From Haloarcula sp. CBA1129 (lineage in GTDB: Archaea; Halobacteriota; Halobacteria; Halobacteriales; Haloarculaceae): a stretch of DNA of 64,000 nucleotides. The position numbers were made by a program, and so were the translations under genes. The notes beneath the pieces were generated by a model. The model had not been told where the DNA came from, ran no database searches, and saw only the letters and a list, made by a program, of their open reading frames with translations. This document shows positions 17,589 through 27,295 of this stretch, piece by piece. Each line of letters begins with the position of its first letter. Position 1 is the stretch's first letter. The stretch covers positions 3,410,001 to 3,474,000 of the forward strand of contig NZ_RKSM01000001.1 in NCBI RefSeq assembly GCF_008729015.1. Reading direction: 5' to 3'.

Positions 17589-18767
17589 TCACGCCGCGTC
17601 CGACGGTGCGGCCGCGCAGTTGTTCGGGCCGAGTTCGAGTTCGAACGCGGTGTCGTCGTCGGCTGTCTCCGTTCCGAGGTTGATGGCGATAACCCGCTCG
17701 AAGTTTGCGGGGCGTGGCGGGATGTCGTCACAGACGTACTCGACGAACGCCTCGCACTCCATCTCGAATGCTGGGAGTCGGTCGCGGAGAGTGCCGAGAG
17801 TGGCCGTGAACGTGTCGTCGGCCGCCGGCGTGGTCGACTCGCTGTAGTGGCCCGGGGCGACGAGTGTCTCATCGGGGAGCACTGCGAGTCGGTCGGTCAG
17901 CGTGCGATGGAGGTCGCGGGCGAGGTCGCGAGCGCCGTCGGCTCCGGCTTCGAGGTCCGGGCGGGCGACGCTGTCGAGGAAGACGCTGTCGCCGGCCAAG
18001 AGCACGTCGTCGACGGTGAAGCCGGTCATACCGGTCGTGTGCCCGGGAAGGGGTACGGTTTCGAGCGTGACCGAGCCGACCCGTAGCGAGTCGCCGTCGG
18101 CCAGTGCAGTCACGTCGTCGACGCCGCGGGCGACTGCCCGCTCGGAAAGGATCGGTTCGGCATCGGTTTCTTCGGCGAGGCGGCGGACGCCGCTGACGTG
18201 GTCGGCGTGGACATGCGTGTCGATGGCATGGGTGAGCGAAGCGTTGTGGTCAGCGGCTTCGGCGACGTACCGGTCGGTAAACGCTCGGAGCGGGTCGACG
18301 ACGGCGGCCGAGCCGTCGCTGATAATCATGTACCCGAGACAACCCGACGACGGACGGCGGTACTGGAGGACGGCGGCGGCGTCGCAGGCAATCTCGCGGG
18401 TCTCGTAGAGCCGTGCCCATCCTTCCATGCCGTCGCTGAGGTTCTGCGCCTCGATGCCGTGTTCAGTCAGCAGGCCGGCGACGAAGGCGCTGGCCTCGCC
18501 ACGGCCACAGACGACCGTTATCGGGCCGGTGCCGGCGACATCGGCGACAACGTCGTCCACTTCGCCGGTCACCTTCGCTTGGAGGAACTTCGTAAAGGGG
18601 AGCTGTGTCGCCGTCACCGATCCGCCACGAATCCGCCACTGCTCGTACTCGTCGCGGTCGCGAACGTCGAGCAATCGGAGCGGTTCGCCGGCGTCCAGTT
18701 TCGTCTGCAGCGCCGCTGCCGACAGCGAGGGCGGGTCTGTCGGCGGGTCGGGGTAGTCCTCGGCCAT
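17589..18767 (-). CDS. Rhodanese-metallo-beta-lactamase fusion (persulfide dioxygenase-like)
   Basis: The 392-residue protein fuses an N-terminal rhodanese domain (about 12-125; active C87 in VVCGRGEA) to a metallo-beta-lactamase domain (about 130-350; H185, H187, D189 and H190 in THVHADH, later PGHTTGM and LLAGDSVFLD). Related fusions oxidise glutathione or other low-molecular persulfides and transfer sulfane sulfur. In haloarchaea the thiol would more likely be gamma-glutamylcysteine, which is inference. The ATG at 18767 gives MAEDYPDPPTDPP. Confidence 0.87.
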   Translation of the reverse strand: MAEDYPDPPTDPPSLSAAALQTKLDAGEPLRLLDVRDRDEYEQWRIRGGSVTATQLPFTKFLQAKVTGEVDDVVADVAGTGPITVVCGRGEASAFVAGLLTEHGIEAQNLSDGMEGWARLYETREIACDAAAVLQYRRPSSGCLGYMIISDGSAAVVDPLRAFTDRYVAEAADHNASLTHAIDTHVHADHVSGVRRLAEETDAEPILSERAVARGVDDVTALADGDSLRVGSVTLETVPLPGHTTGMTGFTVDDVLLAGDSVFLDSVARPDLEAGADGARDLARDLHRTLTDRLAVLPDETLVAPGHYSESTTPAADDTFTATLGTLRDRLPAFEMECEAFVEYVCDDIPPRPANFERVIAINLGTETADDDTAFELELGPNNCAAAPSDAA

Positions 18768-18837
18768 GGCGACACTAGCGCCGCCCGGCGGATAAATCGG
18801 GCGGGGATTTCAAGCCCCTGCCGCGCTCAGCGAACGT

Positions 18838-19440
18838 ATGGACGCTGGAGCCACTATCGATGCTGTTCGCGACCAGACTGGGACGGAGCGAGACAGACTG
18901 GGCTCGGACAAAGTACTTATTGCGGCGACAGATGCGACGCTAGAGACGAAGGCAGTTCTCACAGCAGCGGTGACCCGCGAGTCAGGGCTTGCAGATATCT
19001 TCGGACGGTGGGCCGCCGAGACAGACAGCGACGTGACGATGCAGTTCGAGGCGGCCGCCGAGGCCGCGGCCGAGCGGTCGGCACGTATCGACGCAGATGC
19101 CGGTGACCCCGATGGATTCCTCGGTCACCTCGAAACCGTCAGCGGAACTGCGCAGCGCGTCGGGGCCGGCCTCATCGCCGCGCCGCTGGTCGCTGATCGG
19201 TTCTACCTGCAGGTGGTGAGCTTCTTCATCAACGAGGCGGACGAGCGGCGAGCCGATACCTTCCGCGAGATTCGACAGGAGGCGTCCGCGCTCGACGGCG
19301 GCGAAACCGCACTCGAACACCTCTCGGAATCCGAGCGCGAGACGGCAGCGGCGGCCGCGGCCGAGGCCATCGAAGCGGCGTACGACGACTACGCGGAGAC
19401 GTTGGAGGCGATGGGACTGGACCCCAAACCGGTCTGCTAG
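18838..19440 (+). CDS. Ferritin-like/rubrerythrin-family haloarchaeal protein
   Basis: The 200-residue all-helical acidic protein begins MDAGATIDAVRDQTGTERDRLG and resembles haloarchaeal proteins annotated as rubrerythrin family. A classic rubrerythrin rubredoxin domain (paired CxxC) is absent, and I cannot identify a full ExxH di-iron motif set, so iron binding is uncertain. It is divergent from the rhodanese/MBL gene and its TAG stop overlaps the stop of the convergent ABC permease. Confidence 0.6.
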   Translation: MDAGATIDAVRDQTGTERDRLGSDKVLIAATDATLETKAVLTAAVTRESGLADIFGRWAAETDSDVTMQFEAAAEAAAERSARIDADAGDPDGFLGHLETVSGTAQRVGAGLIAAPLVADRFYLQVVSFFINEADERRADTFREIRQEASALDGGETALEHLSESERETAAAAAAEAIEAAYDDYAETLEAMGLDPKPVC

Positions 19441-21047
19441 TCGAGCCGGTAGGTCGCCACGCGGTTGGCGGCGTAGAGGAAGCCAGCGACTGCACCGGCG
19501 CTCGCTATTGCCAGCGTCGCCACAAGCCCGCCGCCGAGGAGCCACGACGCGCCGAACGGTATCGCGAACAGGTCACGGACGGCGAACAAGTACGTCAGGC
19601 TCCCCGGGGCGACGGCCACGCCGAGGACGAGGAAGTATAGTCCGAACGCCCAGCCGCTCGGGACCACTACCTCGTGGCCCTGCACCGACGACGAGTCGAA
19701 CTTCGGGAATACGACGCCGGCTCCGACGGCGATAGCTGGCGCAGCGAGGGTTGCCACCAGTGCGATTGTGAGTGCGGCAGCAAGCGTGACTGGCGGTGTC
19801 CCGGCGGCGACGCCGAGGCCGACGACCAGTAGCGTCGTCACTACGACGCCGGGGAGCGCGCCCGCGAGGACGAGTCCGGTGACGAACGCCCGGCCGGAGA
19901 CGTTGGCAGTCAGCGTCAGCGGCAGCACGCCCTCCTCGCCGCCGAGCGGATTGAGCGAGAACGCGGCACCGAACGCCGCTGCGCTGGCGAGGCCAGCACT
20001 GAGCGGAAGCGTCGGCGGCACCACTTGCTCTAGAATGACGATCTGGAGATGATACACCAGAAAGAAAAACGGCATGACCGCGAACTGGACGGTAACGGGT
20101 GCGCGCTTGGCCCGAAGCCACGACTTCTGGGCGACCACGCGGGTCGCCGTTGTGACCCGTCCCACCAGCAACCGGTCAGAGAGCGTTCGCTCGTCGGCGT
20201 CGAACTCGTGGTCGGGTTGGACCGGGTCGGCATACCAGACCCGGCCGGCAAGCCACAGACACGCGACCGCGCCCAGCGGGAGCGCACCGAAAATCCCGAT
20301 TGTGGCGACAGCGGCAGCGACCGGGTGGCCGCCATTTCCCAGCACGAGCAGGACCACGTCGGCAGGCCACGAGAGCGGGGATTGGGTCGCCAGTTGGAGC
20401 ACGCGGAGCTGTACCGACGGGACGGTCGTCATCGCGACCCAGCCAAGTGGCAGGATGAGCGAGACGGCGGTCCCGACGCCTGCACGGTGTCTCGCGACGA
20501 AGGCCGAACGGTTCGCCACCAGCTTCGTCACTAGCCCCAAGCTGAAACCGAGGACTGTGCCCAGCAGCACGACCGCACCCGACCCGACGAGAGCCACGAC
20601 AGCGACGAGCACCCCGGCCTCACCGGCTGCAAGTCCGAGCACCAGCGCCAGAACCGGGGCCGTGAGCGCGAGCGACACCCGACCGATCTCAGCGACGAGC
20701 AGCCCGGCCGCCGCGTCCTCGTAGGGGACGGTTGTCAGCAGTCCGTCGGCGGCGTCTGGCTCGCCGGCTGATTTCACCGTATGCTGAAGCGTGAAGAAGC
20801 CGACGAGTCCGAGCAGCCCGACGATACTCGCCGTCGTCGCAAGTCTAACTGAGTGGGGATCACTCTCAGACAGGAAGCCGCCGAGAAAGAACGCCCCTGC
20901 GCCGATAACGAGACTGTATGCTATGATTCCCAGCCCGCCGCCGAGGAATATGAGCGCGCCGCGTGCTGTCCCCTTGAGCTTTCGCCATGTACGTCGCAGC
21001 TCCGTCCGGGCGATCAGACGCACCCGCCGTCCGTCGGGTCGTCTCAT
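19437..21047 (-). CDS. ABC exporter permease, large multi-spanning
   Basis: This 536-residue membrane protein has about 12 hydrophobic segments and begins with a basic cytoplasmic N-terminus (MRRPDGRRVRLIARTELRRTWRKLKG). It is paired with the ATPase gene upstream and its ATG overlaps the ATPase TGA (ATGA). The architecture fits ABC-2-like exporters in which one large permease carries two repeats. The substrate is unknown. Confidence 0.85.
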   Translation of the reverse strand: MRRPDGRRVRLIARTELRRTWRKLKGTARGALIFLGGGLGIIAYSLVIGAGAFFLGGFLSESDPHSVRLATTASIVGLLGLVGFFTLQHTVKSAGEPDAADGLLTTVPYEDAAAGLLVAEIGRVSLALTAPVLALVLGLAAGEAGVLVAVVALVGSGAVVLLGTVLGFSLGLVTKLVANRSAFVARHRAGVGTAVSLILPLGWVAMTTVPSVQLRVLQLATQSPLSWPADVVLLVLGNGGHPVAAAVATIGIFGALPLGAVACLWLAGRVWYADPVQPDHEFDADERTLSDRLLVGRVTTATRVVAQKSWLRAKRAPVTVQFAVMPFFFLVYHLQIVILEQVVPPTLPLSAGLASAAAFGAAFSLNPLGGEEGVLPLTLTANVSGRAFVTGLVLAGALPGVVVTTLLVVGLGVAAGTPPVTLAAALTIALVATLAAPAIAVGAGVVFPKFDSSSVQGHEVVVPSGWAFGLYFLVLGVAVAPGSLTYLFAVRDLFAIPFGASWLLGGGLVATLAIASAGAVAGFLYAANRVATYRLD

Positions 21048-21784
21048 CGCTCACCCGGGTGCTCGCTAGTCACGTCGAGGAACACGTCTTCGAGCGTGCT
21101 TCCGGACTCAACACTGTCGGTCAGATCATCGGGAGACCCCTCCGCGACGAGGTCCCCGTCGTACAGGACACCGACAGTGTCGGCCAACTCCTCGACAACG
21201 GGGAGGATATGCGTCGAGAGAAAGACGGTCGTCTCCGCGGCCGCGACCTCGCTGATGGTGTCACGCACTGTCCGGGCCGCCCGTGGGTCCAGCCCCGAAG
21301 TCGGTTCGTCCAGAAAGAGAACCTCGGGCTCGTGCAACAGCGCCTGAACCAGACCGAGCTTCTGTTTCATCCCCTTCGAGTACGTTTCGACCCGCCGGTC
21401 GGCGTCTTCGTCGAGGTCGAACCGGTCAAGCAGCGACTCCACGCGGCCCCAGTCCTCGTGGCCGCGCAGGCCGGCGACGTACTCCAACTGCTCGCGCCCG
21501 GTGAGTTCGTCGTACAGCGGCGGCTCCTCCGGCAGGAAGCCGATGTGTTCGACCACTGCGGCGCGGTCGGCGACCGACTCGCCCGCCACCCGAGCTGTGC
21601 CGCTTGTTGGGTTCGTCAACGTCGTCAGGATGCGAATCGTCGAGGTCTTGCCCGCGCCGTTGGGTCCGAGGAAGCCGAAGACGCTCCCGCGTGGAACCGT
21701 CAGGTCGAGATCCTCTATCGCCGAAACCCCGCTGTAGCGCTTCGTCAACCCCTCGGTGACGATTGCGGGTGCTGGAGGGCACAT
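21044..21784 (-). CDS. ABC exporter ATP-binding protein
   Basis: The 246-residue ATPase has Walker A (GPNGAGKTS), signature YSKGMKQKLGL, Walker B (VLFLDEPTSGLD) and the H-loop (FLSTHILPVVEE). It lacks the C-terminal extension seen in the ATPase at 11035, so it belongs to a different exporter subgroup. The ATG at 21784 (MCPPAPAIVTEGLTKRYSG) places the family motif correctly. It is the first gene of a two-gene operon with the large permease. Confidence 0.92.
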   Translation of the reverse strand: MCPPAPAIVTEGLTKRYSGVSAIEDLDLTVPRGSVFGFLGPNGAGKTSTIRILTTLTNPTSGTARVAGESVADRAAVVEHIGFLPEEPPLYDELTGREQLEYVAGLRGHEDWGRVESLLDRFDLDEDADRRVETYSKGMKQKLGLVQALLHEPEVLFLDEPTSGLDPRAARTVRDTISEVAAAETTVFLSTHILPVVEELADTVGVLYDGDLVAEGSPDDLTDSVESGSTLEDVFLDVTSEHPGER

Positions 21785-21859
21785 ACTGACACTGCCGTTT
21801 CGACTGTGAAAAGGTCTTGTTGTTGTCGAGTGTCGCGTCCACACGCCAGTCTGCCGACG

Positions 21860-23233
21860 TTACTCTTCGACCGCTGCGTCGGCGGTATCGGCGTCCGCGT
21901 CCTCATCTTCGTCACCGTCGTCAGGATTCTCCACCACTTCGATGCCGCGGTTGTTGACCGCCGACGGGTCCAGACCGACCTCCTGCAGGAAGTTCTTGTA
22001 CTCGCGTTCGCACTGCTCGGCGTCCTTCTGGCGGTCGCTGGCCCGGTCACAGAGCGCGATGAGGTCCTCTGGCACGTCGTTGGTGTAGACGATCCAGTGG
22101 TTGATGAGGTCCGAGAGGCGGCGAATCGGCGAGGTGAAGTGCCCGTAAATCTCGAAGTTCAGGGCGTGGTGGCCGCCGAAGGGGTCGTTCATGTACTTCG
22201 CGCGGGGCATCACCTTCATCACGGCCCACTGGATCTTGTCGAGTTGGCGACCCGGAGCCTGTTCGAGGGTGGCGTTGACGGCCTTCCGCGGGTCGTCCCA
22301 AGCGTCGCCGGGAATGGAGACGCCGTCGAGGTCCTGAATCTCGACCAGCGCTTCGTCCCACTCGTCGGGGCTCGGCTGGGGGTGGACGCGGTACATCGCC
22401 TCGACGCCGCGATCCCACATGAGTTCGTGCGTGACGGCCTTGTTCGCCTTCAGCATGCACTCCTCGATGATGGTGTGGGCGCGGTCTCGGGCGGGATTGA
22501 GGACGAGTGAGCCCTCCTCCTTGCGCTGTTCGTGCATCGCGTCGGCGAGTTCCCAGACGCGCTCGGTCTTCTCCGCGAGGTCGACGCTCTGGTCTTCCAG
22601 TACGTCCGCTGCGGTCTCTGGCTCGTCCAGCAGGCGCTCGGCCTCGGTGTAGGTCAGCCGGGCGTCGCTGCGGATGACGGACTTGTAGATGTCGATCTCC
22701 TCGTAGCCGAGGTTCTCCTTGTCGAGGTGCATCTCGACGGTGTGGGCCAAGCGGTCCTCGTTGGGGACCAGCGAACAGACGGTCTCGGCGAGGACGGGCG
22801 GCAGCATGTGGACGGTGTAGGCCGGGAGATACACCGTGTTCCCGCGCTCGACGGCCTGTTCCCACATCTTCGTGTCGGGGTTGACGTAGTGGGTCACGTC
22901 GGCGATGTGGACCCAGAGGACGATCTCGTCCTCGCGTTCCTCGATGGAGATGGCGTCGTCGAAGTCCTGTGCGTCGATGGGGTCGGTCGTCCATGTCGTC
23001 ATCTCCCGGAGGTCCCGCCGCTCGTCGACCTCGTCCTCGATTTCGGCCTGAACGCCCTGTGTGCGCTCTTTGGCTTCCTCCAGTACCTCGGGCGGGAACT
23101 CGTCGGGGATGCCGAACTTCTCGAACAGTTCCTCGCGTTTGTTCTCCAGATGTCGCGCCATCTCCGGGTCGATCTCGACGGGACCCTGCCCTTCGGCGGT
23201 CCCGGCGGCCGCCTGTGCGTCCTCTGTAGTCAT
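21860..23233 (-). CDS. rnr: RNB-domain ribonuclease (RNase R-like)
   Basis: The 457-residue protein is essentially one RNB catalytic domain: TTWTTDPIDAQDFDDAISIE supplies the Asp cluster that holds magnesium, and HFTSPIRRLSDLINHW is the conserved C-terminal block. These enzymes degrade RNA 3' to 5'. Bacterial RNase R has flanking cold-shock and S1 domains; neither is visible here, where about 70 N-terminal residues and an acidic tail replace them. The ATG at 23233 begins MTTEDAQAAAG. Confidence 0.88.
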   Translation of the reverse strand: MTTEDAQAAAGTAEGQGPVEIDPEMARHLENKREELFEKFGIPDEFPPEVLEEAKERTQGVQAEIEDEVDERRDLREMTTWTTDPIDAQDFDDAISIEEREDEIVLWVHIADVTHYVNPDTKMWEQAVERGNTVYLPAYTVHMLPPVLAETVCSLVPNEDRLAHTVEMHLDKENLGYEEIDIYKSVIRSDARLTYTEAERLLDEPETAADVLEDQSVDLAEKTERVWELADAMHEQRKEEGSLVLNPARDRAHTIIEECMLKANKAVTHELMWDRGVEAMYRVHPQPSPDEWDEALVEIQDLDGVSIPGDAWDDPRKAVNATLEQAPGRQLDKIQWAVMKVMPRAKYMNDPFGGHHALNFEIYGHFTSPIRRLSDLINHWIVYTNDVPEDLIALCDRASDRQKDAEQCEREYKNFLQEVGLDPSAVNNRGIEVVENPDDGDEDEDADADTADAAVEE

Positions 23234-23299
23234 GTCACCCGGTAGGAACAGGGCGTAGTTAGGGCTGTCGGGGTGAGACTGGGGCGTGACTCTCTCGGC

Positions 23300-23584
23300 T
23301 TATTCCCTGTGAACGTCGCTCTCGGAGAGTTCTCGGAACCGTTTCAGGAATGTCTTCTGGTCGGCCTCACCGGCCCCGGCGGCATCGAGCGTCGTTTCGA
23401 GGCCGTCCCGCGGTTGTTGGCACAGGTCGGCAAAACAGGGTTTACAGAGGTGTTCGAACGCCTTGTTCCGGCGGTCCCAGCGGTCCCCGTGCTTGTCGTA
23501 CTCGCGGGCGTCGGACCGCGAGACGGATTCTCCACACGCGATACAGGTGACCGACTCCGCCCGGGAGCTCCGGGACCCGAACAT
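23300..23584 (-). CDS. Small zinc-finger protein, haloarchaeal
   Basis: The 94-residue protein has two CxxC pairs (TCIACGESV near residue 14 and HLCKPCFADLC near 46), consistent with one zinc site, followed by a helical tail. I associate it with a haloarchaeal DUF family but cannot assign a role. It lies between the RNB nuclease and the Bat-like regulator, on the nuclease strand, 66 bases upstream of the nuclease start. Confidence 0.7.
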   Translation of the reverse strand: MFGSRSSRAESVTCIACGESVSRSDAREYDKHGDRWDRRNKAFEHLCKPCFADLCQQPRDGLETTLDAAGAGEADQKTFLKRFRELSESDVHRE

Positions 23585-23712
23585 ACTGACACGTTGCGAC
23601 TGACAGTGCTTAGAGCTTTTCGCACAGGCAACAGTTCCCCGTTCCGGGCCACACGTTTATTCACCCGCCGCCACTAGACAGGGTATCGGCTATTCGGAGC
23701 CAGGGACACTGA

Positions 23713-25293
23713 ATGAAGCCACCAGAGACACTCGCTCACTCGACGTTGGACACGCTACCCATCAATATCGCTGTCCTCGACGACGAGGGGACGATCCTGT
23801 TTACCAACCGCGCCTGGCGGGAGTTCGCAGGCGACGAGGACGGGGAGATGGAGGGGACGAACTACTTCGCAACAACTGATGTCGACGCAGACGAGTACGC
23901 CGGGCAGGCGCTCGGCGGCATCGAGTCGGTCATCGACGGTGAGCAGGACCTGTTCACGATGGAGTATCCGTGTCACTCCCCGGAGGAGAAGCAGTGGTTC
24001 CTGATGCGGGTCGCACCGCTGCCCGACGACGAGGCCGGGAGTGCGGTCGTTGCACATGTGGATATCACACAGCGGAAGCTCGCCGAACTGGCCGCCGAAC
24101 GCCGGAGCGAGGAACTCAAAGCCGAGCGCCAGAACCTCACGCAGCTTGTCGACCGAGTCGATGGGCTGCTGAAAGCGGTGATGGGCGACGTACTGACCGT
24201 CGACTCGCGCGAAGCGATCCAACAGACCGTCTGCGACCGACTGGCTTCGGTCGATTCCTACCAGTTCGCTTGGGTTTCAGAACTGGACCTGCGCGATGAG
24301 ACGTTGTCGTCGACGGCGCTCTCCGCCGATAGCCCGACAACGCTGTCTATCCCGCTGGACGCCGACGACCCGGTCGCGGAGGCGGCCCGCACCGAGGAGA
24401 TGCAGGTCGTGACCGGTGACATCGACGAGCGACACAGCCGGCTCGCCGACTCTGACGTCGCGTCGGTCGCGGCAGTGCCGCTTGTCTCCGGCGAATCGCT
24501 GTACGGCGTCCTCACCGTCTACGCCGACAGCGACGACGTGTTCGACCCCCGCGAACAGGCCGTCTTGGGGACCATCGGCCGGGCGACTGCGGCGGCTATC
24601 GACGCCCGCGAGACCAGTCGACTGCTGACCGCCGACAACGTCACCGAACTCGAACTGCAGGTCACTGATACAGGGGTTTTTTACATCGACGTGGCGAGCG
24701 AACTCGGCTGCTCGATGGAGTACGGCGGGAGCGTCCCTGACGGCGAGGAGACGGTGATGTTCTTCCTCGTCGAGACGGACGACCCCTCGGCGGTCTGTGC
24801 CGTCGCCGCCGATCACCCGCAGGTGTCGGGCGTTTCGCACGTCTCGACGGCGGACTCCTCGGCACTGTTCGAGTTCACCGTCTCGGACCCGCCGGTCGTC
24901 TCGGTCGTCGCCGACCGCGGAGCCCAGACGGGCGACATTCTGGTCGAACCCGGGAAGGCGACGGTTACCGTCGCGCTCCCGGCGTCGATGGAGACCCGAA
25001 GCGTAGTCGAGCAGGTCCGAAAGCGGTATCCGGAGACAGAGCTGCTCTCCGTTCGAGAACGGGACGAACCACCGGTCTCCCGACAGGCCTTCATCGCGAA
25101 CGTCGAGGACCGCCTGACCAACCGCCAGCTAACGGCGCTCCGGAAAGGGTTTCTGGGCGGCTTCTTCGACTGGCCACGCGACGTGTCCGGCGAGCAACTA
25201 GCCGAGTCAATGGACATCTGCCCGTCGACGTTCCACCAGCACCTCCGTGCGGGTGAGCGAAAGCTACTGGAAGAAGTGTTTGAAAACTGGTAA
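23713..25293 (+). CDS. Bat-like regulator: PAS-GAF-HTH_10
   Basis: The 526-residue protein has an N-terminal PAS domain (about 12-125; NIAVLDDEGTILFTNRAWREF), a coiled linker, a GAF domain (about 150-300), the Bat-associated domain (about 305-460) and a C-terminal HTH_10 helix-turn-helix (about 465-524; LTNRQLTALRKGFLGGFFDWP). Halobacterium Bat has this order and activates bop, brp and crtB1. Its place directly upstream of crtB, a lycopene cyclase and blh suggests control of retinal or bacterioruberin synthesis, but this is inferred from position. It is shorter than Bat. Confidence 0.87.
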   Translation: MKPPETLAHSTLDTLPINIAVLDDEGTILFTNRAWREFAGDEDGEMEGTNYFATTDVDADEYAGQALGGIESVIDGEQDLFTMEYPCHSPEEKQWFLMRVAPLPDDEAGSAVVAHVDITQRKLAELAAERRSEELKAERQNLTQLVDRVDGLLKAVMGDVLTVDSREAIQQTVCDRLASVDSYQFAWVSELDLRDETLSSTALSADSPTTLSIPLDADDPVAEAARTEEMQVVTGDIDERHSRLADSDVASVAAVPLVSGESLYGVLTVYADSDDVFDPREQAVLGTIGRATAAAIDARETSRLLTADNVTELELQVTDTGVFYIDVASELGCSMEYGGSVPDGEETVMFFLVETDDPSAVCAVAADHPQVSGVSHVSTADSSALFEFTVSDPPVVSVVADRGAQTGDILVEPGKATVTVALPASMETRSVVEQVRKRYPETELLSVRERDEPPVSRQAFIANVEDRLTNRQLTALRKGFLGGFFDWPRDVSGEQLAESMDICPSTFHQHLRAGERKLLEEVFENW

Positions 25294-25549
25294 CCAGTGA
25301 TTGCGAACCCCCTCGCCCGCGGCGGACTCCTGACGCGATCCCCGAAGCAGTTTGGTAGTCCGCTTATCCCGACAACAACCGTATATACATGTAGTGATAC
25401 GGAACCAGTGTCCTGTTTGTCACCGACGAACCGACGGGACACAGACTCCCGTGATAGCGGTGCATTCACGGGCCAAACGGACTATTACGGACCGCTCGCC
25501 AACAAGCGCGCGACGCATCGCCCGCCGAATGACCGCCCGATAGCTTTCA

Positions 25550-26521
25550 ATGCACTCCGATAACATCCAAACCAGCAAATCGATACAGCAGGAGACCGGA
25601 CGGACGTTCCACCTCGCGACGCGGCTGCTTCCGGAGCGCATCCGCCACCCGACGTACGTCATGTACGCGTTCTTCCGGGTCGCGGACGAGGTCGTCGACC
25701 AGACGGACGGGCCACCGCCGACCGTCCAGCACGAGCAACTGGAAGTAATTCGTGAGGCCGCGCTCGGGAACATCGACCCGAAAGAAACCGACCACGAGGC
25801 TGTCATGGCGGCGTTTCAGGACTTGGCTGCCCGACACGACATCTCTGAGGAGACGATCAACGTCTTCATCGACGCGATGGAGATGGACATCGCACAGGCC
25901 CGCTACGAGACGTTTGAGGACCTCCGTGAGTACATGGGCGGCTCCGCTGTCGCCGTCGGCCACATGATGACTGAGGTGATGGACCCACCACAGAAAGAGG
26001 AGGCCCTGCCCCACGCGACGGCGCTGGCCGAGGCCTTCCAGCTCTCGAACTTCCTGCGGGACGTGCGCGAGGATATCCACAACTACGGGCGGGTGTATCT
26101 CCCACAGGAGACGCTGGAGCGCCACGGCGTCACCGAACAGCAACTGGCCGACGCCGAGGTTGACGACGCTTTCCGCGCCGTGATGCAGGAGGAACTGGCC
26201 CGGACCGACGAACTGTACCGCGAGGGCGTCGCCGGTATCCGATACCTCCCCGAGGACTGCCAGTTCGGCGTGCTGCTGGCCGCCGTCCTGTACGCCGACC
26301 ACCACCGGCTCATCCGTGACCGCGGGTACGACGTGCTGACGGAGACGCCGGACCTTACTCGCCGCCGGCGGCTCTGGCTACTCGCTCGGACGTGGTGGCA
26401 CTGGCGGCGCAACGGCGACCCCGAAGCGACGTTTTACACCGTGAGCGCCGTCTCCGAGCGTGGTCCCGGCGAGACGCCGACAGACGCTCACAGCCACGGG
26501 CAGCCCACGTGGCGTGGATGA
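25550..26521 (+). CDS. crtB: Phytoene synthase CrtB
   Basis: This 323-residue squalene/phytoene synthase joins two geranylgeranyl diphosphates to give phytoene. Both metal-binding Asp-rich regions are present: MYAFFRVADEVVDQ, and SNFLRDVREDIHNYGRVYLP near residue 165. It is the first gene of a retinal-pathway set (crtB, lycopene cyclase, blh). The 256 bases upstream include a TATA-like GTATATACATG near 25382, far from the ATG, so either a leader or an unrecognised closer promoter is used. Confidence 0.95.
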   Translation: MHSDNIQTSKSIQQETGRTFHLATRLLPERIRHPTYVMYAFFRVADEVVDQTDGPPPTVQHEQLEVIREAALGNIDPKETDHEAVMAAFQDLAARHDISEETINVFIDAMEMDIAQARYETFEDLREYMGGSAVAVGHMMTEVMDPPQKEEALPHATALAEAFQLSNFLRDVREDIHNYGRVYLPQETLERHGVTEQQLADAEVDDAFRAVMQEELARTDELYREGVAGIRYLPEDCQFGVLLAAVLYADHHRLIRDRGYDVLTETPDLTRRRRLWLLARTWWHWRRNGDPEATFYTVSAVSERGPGETPTDAHSHGQPTWRG

Positions 26522-26569
26522 CAGCCACGCATCGGGCATCGTTTCTGACCCCCCGTTGTATCTGAACTG

Positions 26570-27295
26570 ATGTTGCCTACTCTCACGTATCTCCAGTTTC
26601 ACGCCCTTTTCGTGGTGCCGGTCGTGGCCGGACTGGCACTGACGGCGACATACCGTCTCGGACGCCGTCGAGACGTACTCACAGGAACGGCTATTCTCAC
26701 GGGGTTAGCGCTCGTCTACACGACGCCGTGGGACGGCGCACTCATCCGGCGTGGCGTCTGGTGGTACGGCGACGGCGCTGTACTCGTGCGGTTCTGGTCG
26801 ATTCCCCTCGGCGAATACCTCTTTTTCGTCCTGCAGACCGCAGCGGTTGGGCTGTGGGTGGCCCGGTTCCGGGTGGACACGGAGCGCTCGCTGGCGACGC
26901 CGCTACGAACGCGGCTCGTCGGGCTTGCCGCCGCGCTCGCCGTCGTTCTGTTCGGCCTCGTGCTTCTGCGCTCCGACTCGGGGCTGTATCTCGGGTCGCT
27001 GCTGGTCTGGAGTGGCCCCATTCTCGCTATTCAGTGGCTGTTCGGGTGGCACTTCCTCGTCGGCGAGTGGCGCACAGTAGGCCTCGCGACACTGGTCCCG
27101 ACGGTCTATCTCTGTGGTATCGACAGCATCGCCATCCGACTCGGCGTCTGGACGATCTCGAAACAGTACACGACCGGGTACACGATTCCCCTGCTCGACC
27201 TGCCGATCGAGGAGGCCGTCTTCTTCCTGTTGACGACGCTGTTCGTCGTACAGGGGGTCGTACTCTACGTCTGGCTCATCGACAGATGGGAGTGA
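26570..27295 (+). CDS. crtY: Lycopene beta-cyclase, fused CrtYc/CrtYd type
   Basis: The 241-residue integral membrane protein has about seven helices and the two repeats typical of heterodimeric lycopene cyclases fused in archaea: TTPWDGALIRRGVWWYGDG with IPLGEYLFF in the first half, and LGVWTISKQYTTGY with LPIEEAVFFLLTTLFVV in the second. It converts lycopene to beta-carotene, the retinal precursor. It begins 48 bases after crtB and overlaps the start of blh by 10 bases. Confidence 0.93.
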   Translation: MLPTLTYLQFHALFVVPVVAGLALTATYRLGRRRDVLTGTAILTGLALVYTTPWDGALIRRGVWWYGDGAVLVRFWSIPLGEYLFFVLQTAAVGLWVARFRVDTERSLATPLRTRLVGLAAALAVVLFGLVLLRSDSGLYLGSLLVWSGPILAIQWLFGWHFLVGEWRTVGLATLVPTVYLCGIDSIAIRLGVWTISKQYTTGYTIPLLDLPIEEAVFFLLTTLFVVQGVVLYVWLIDRWE

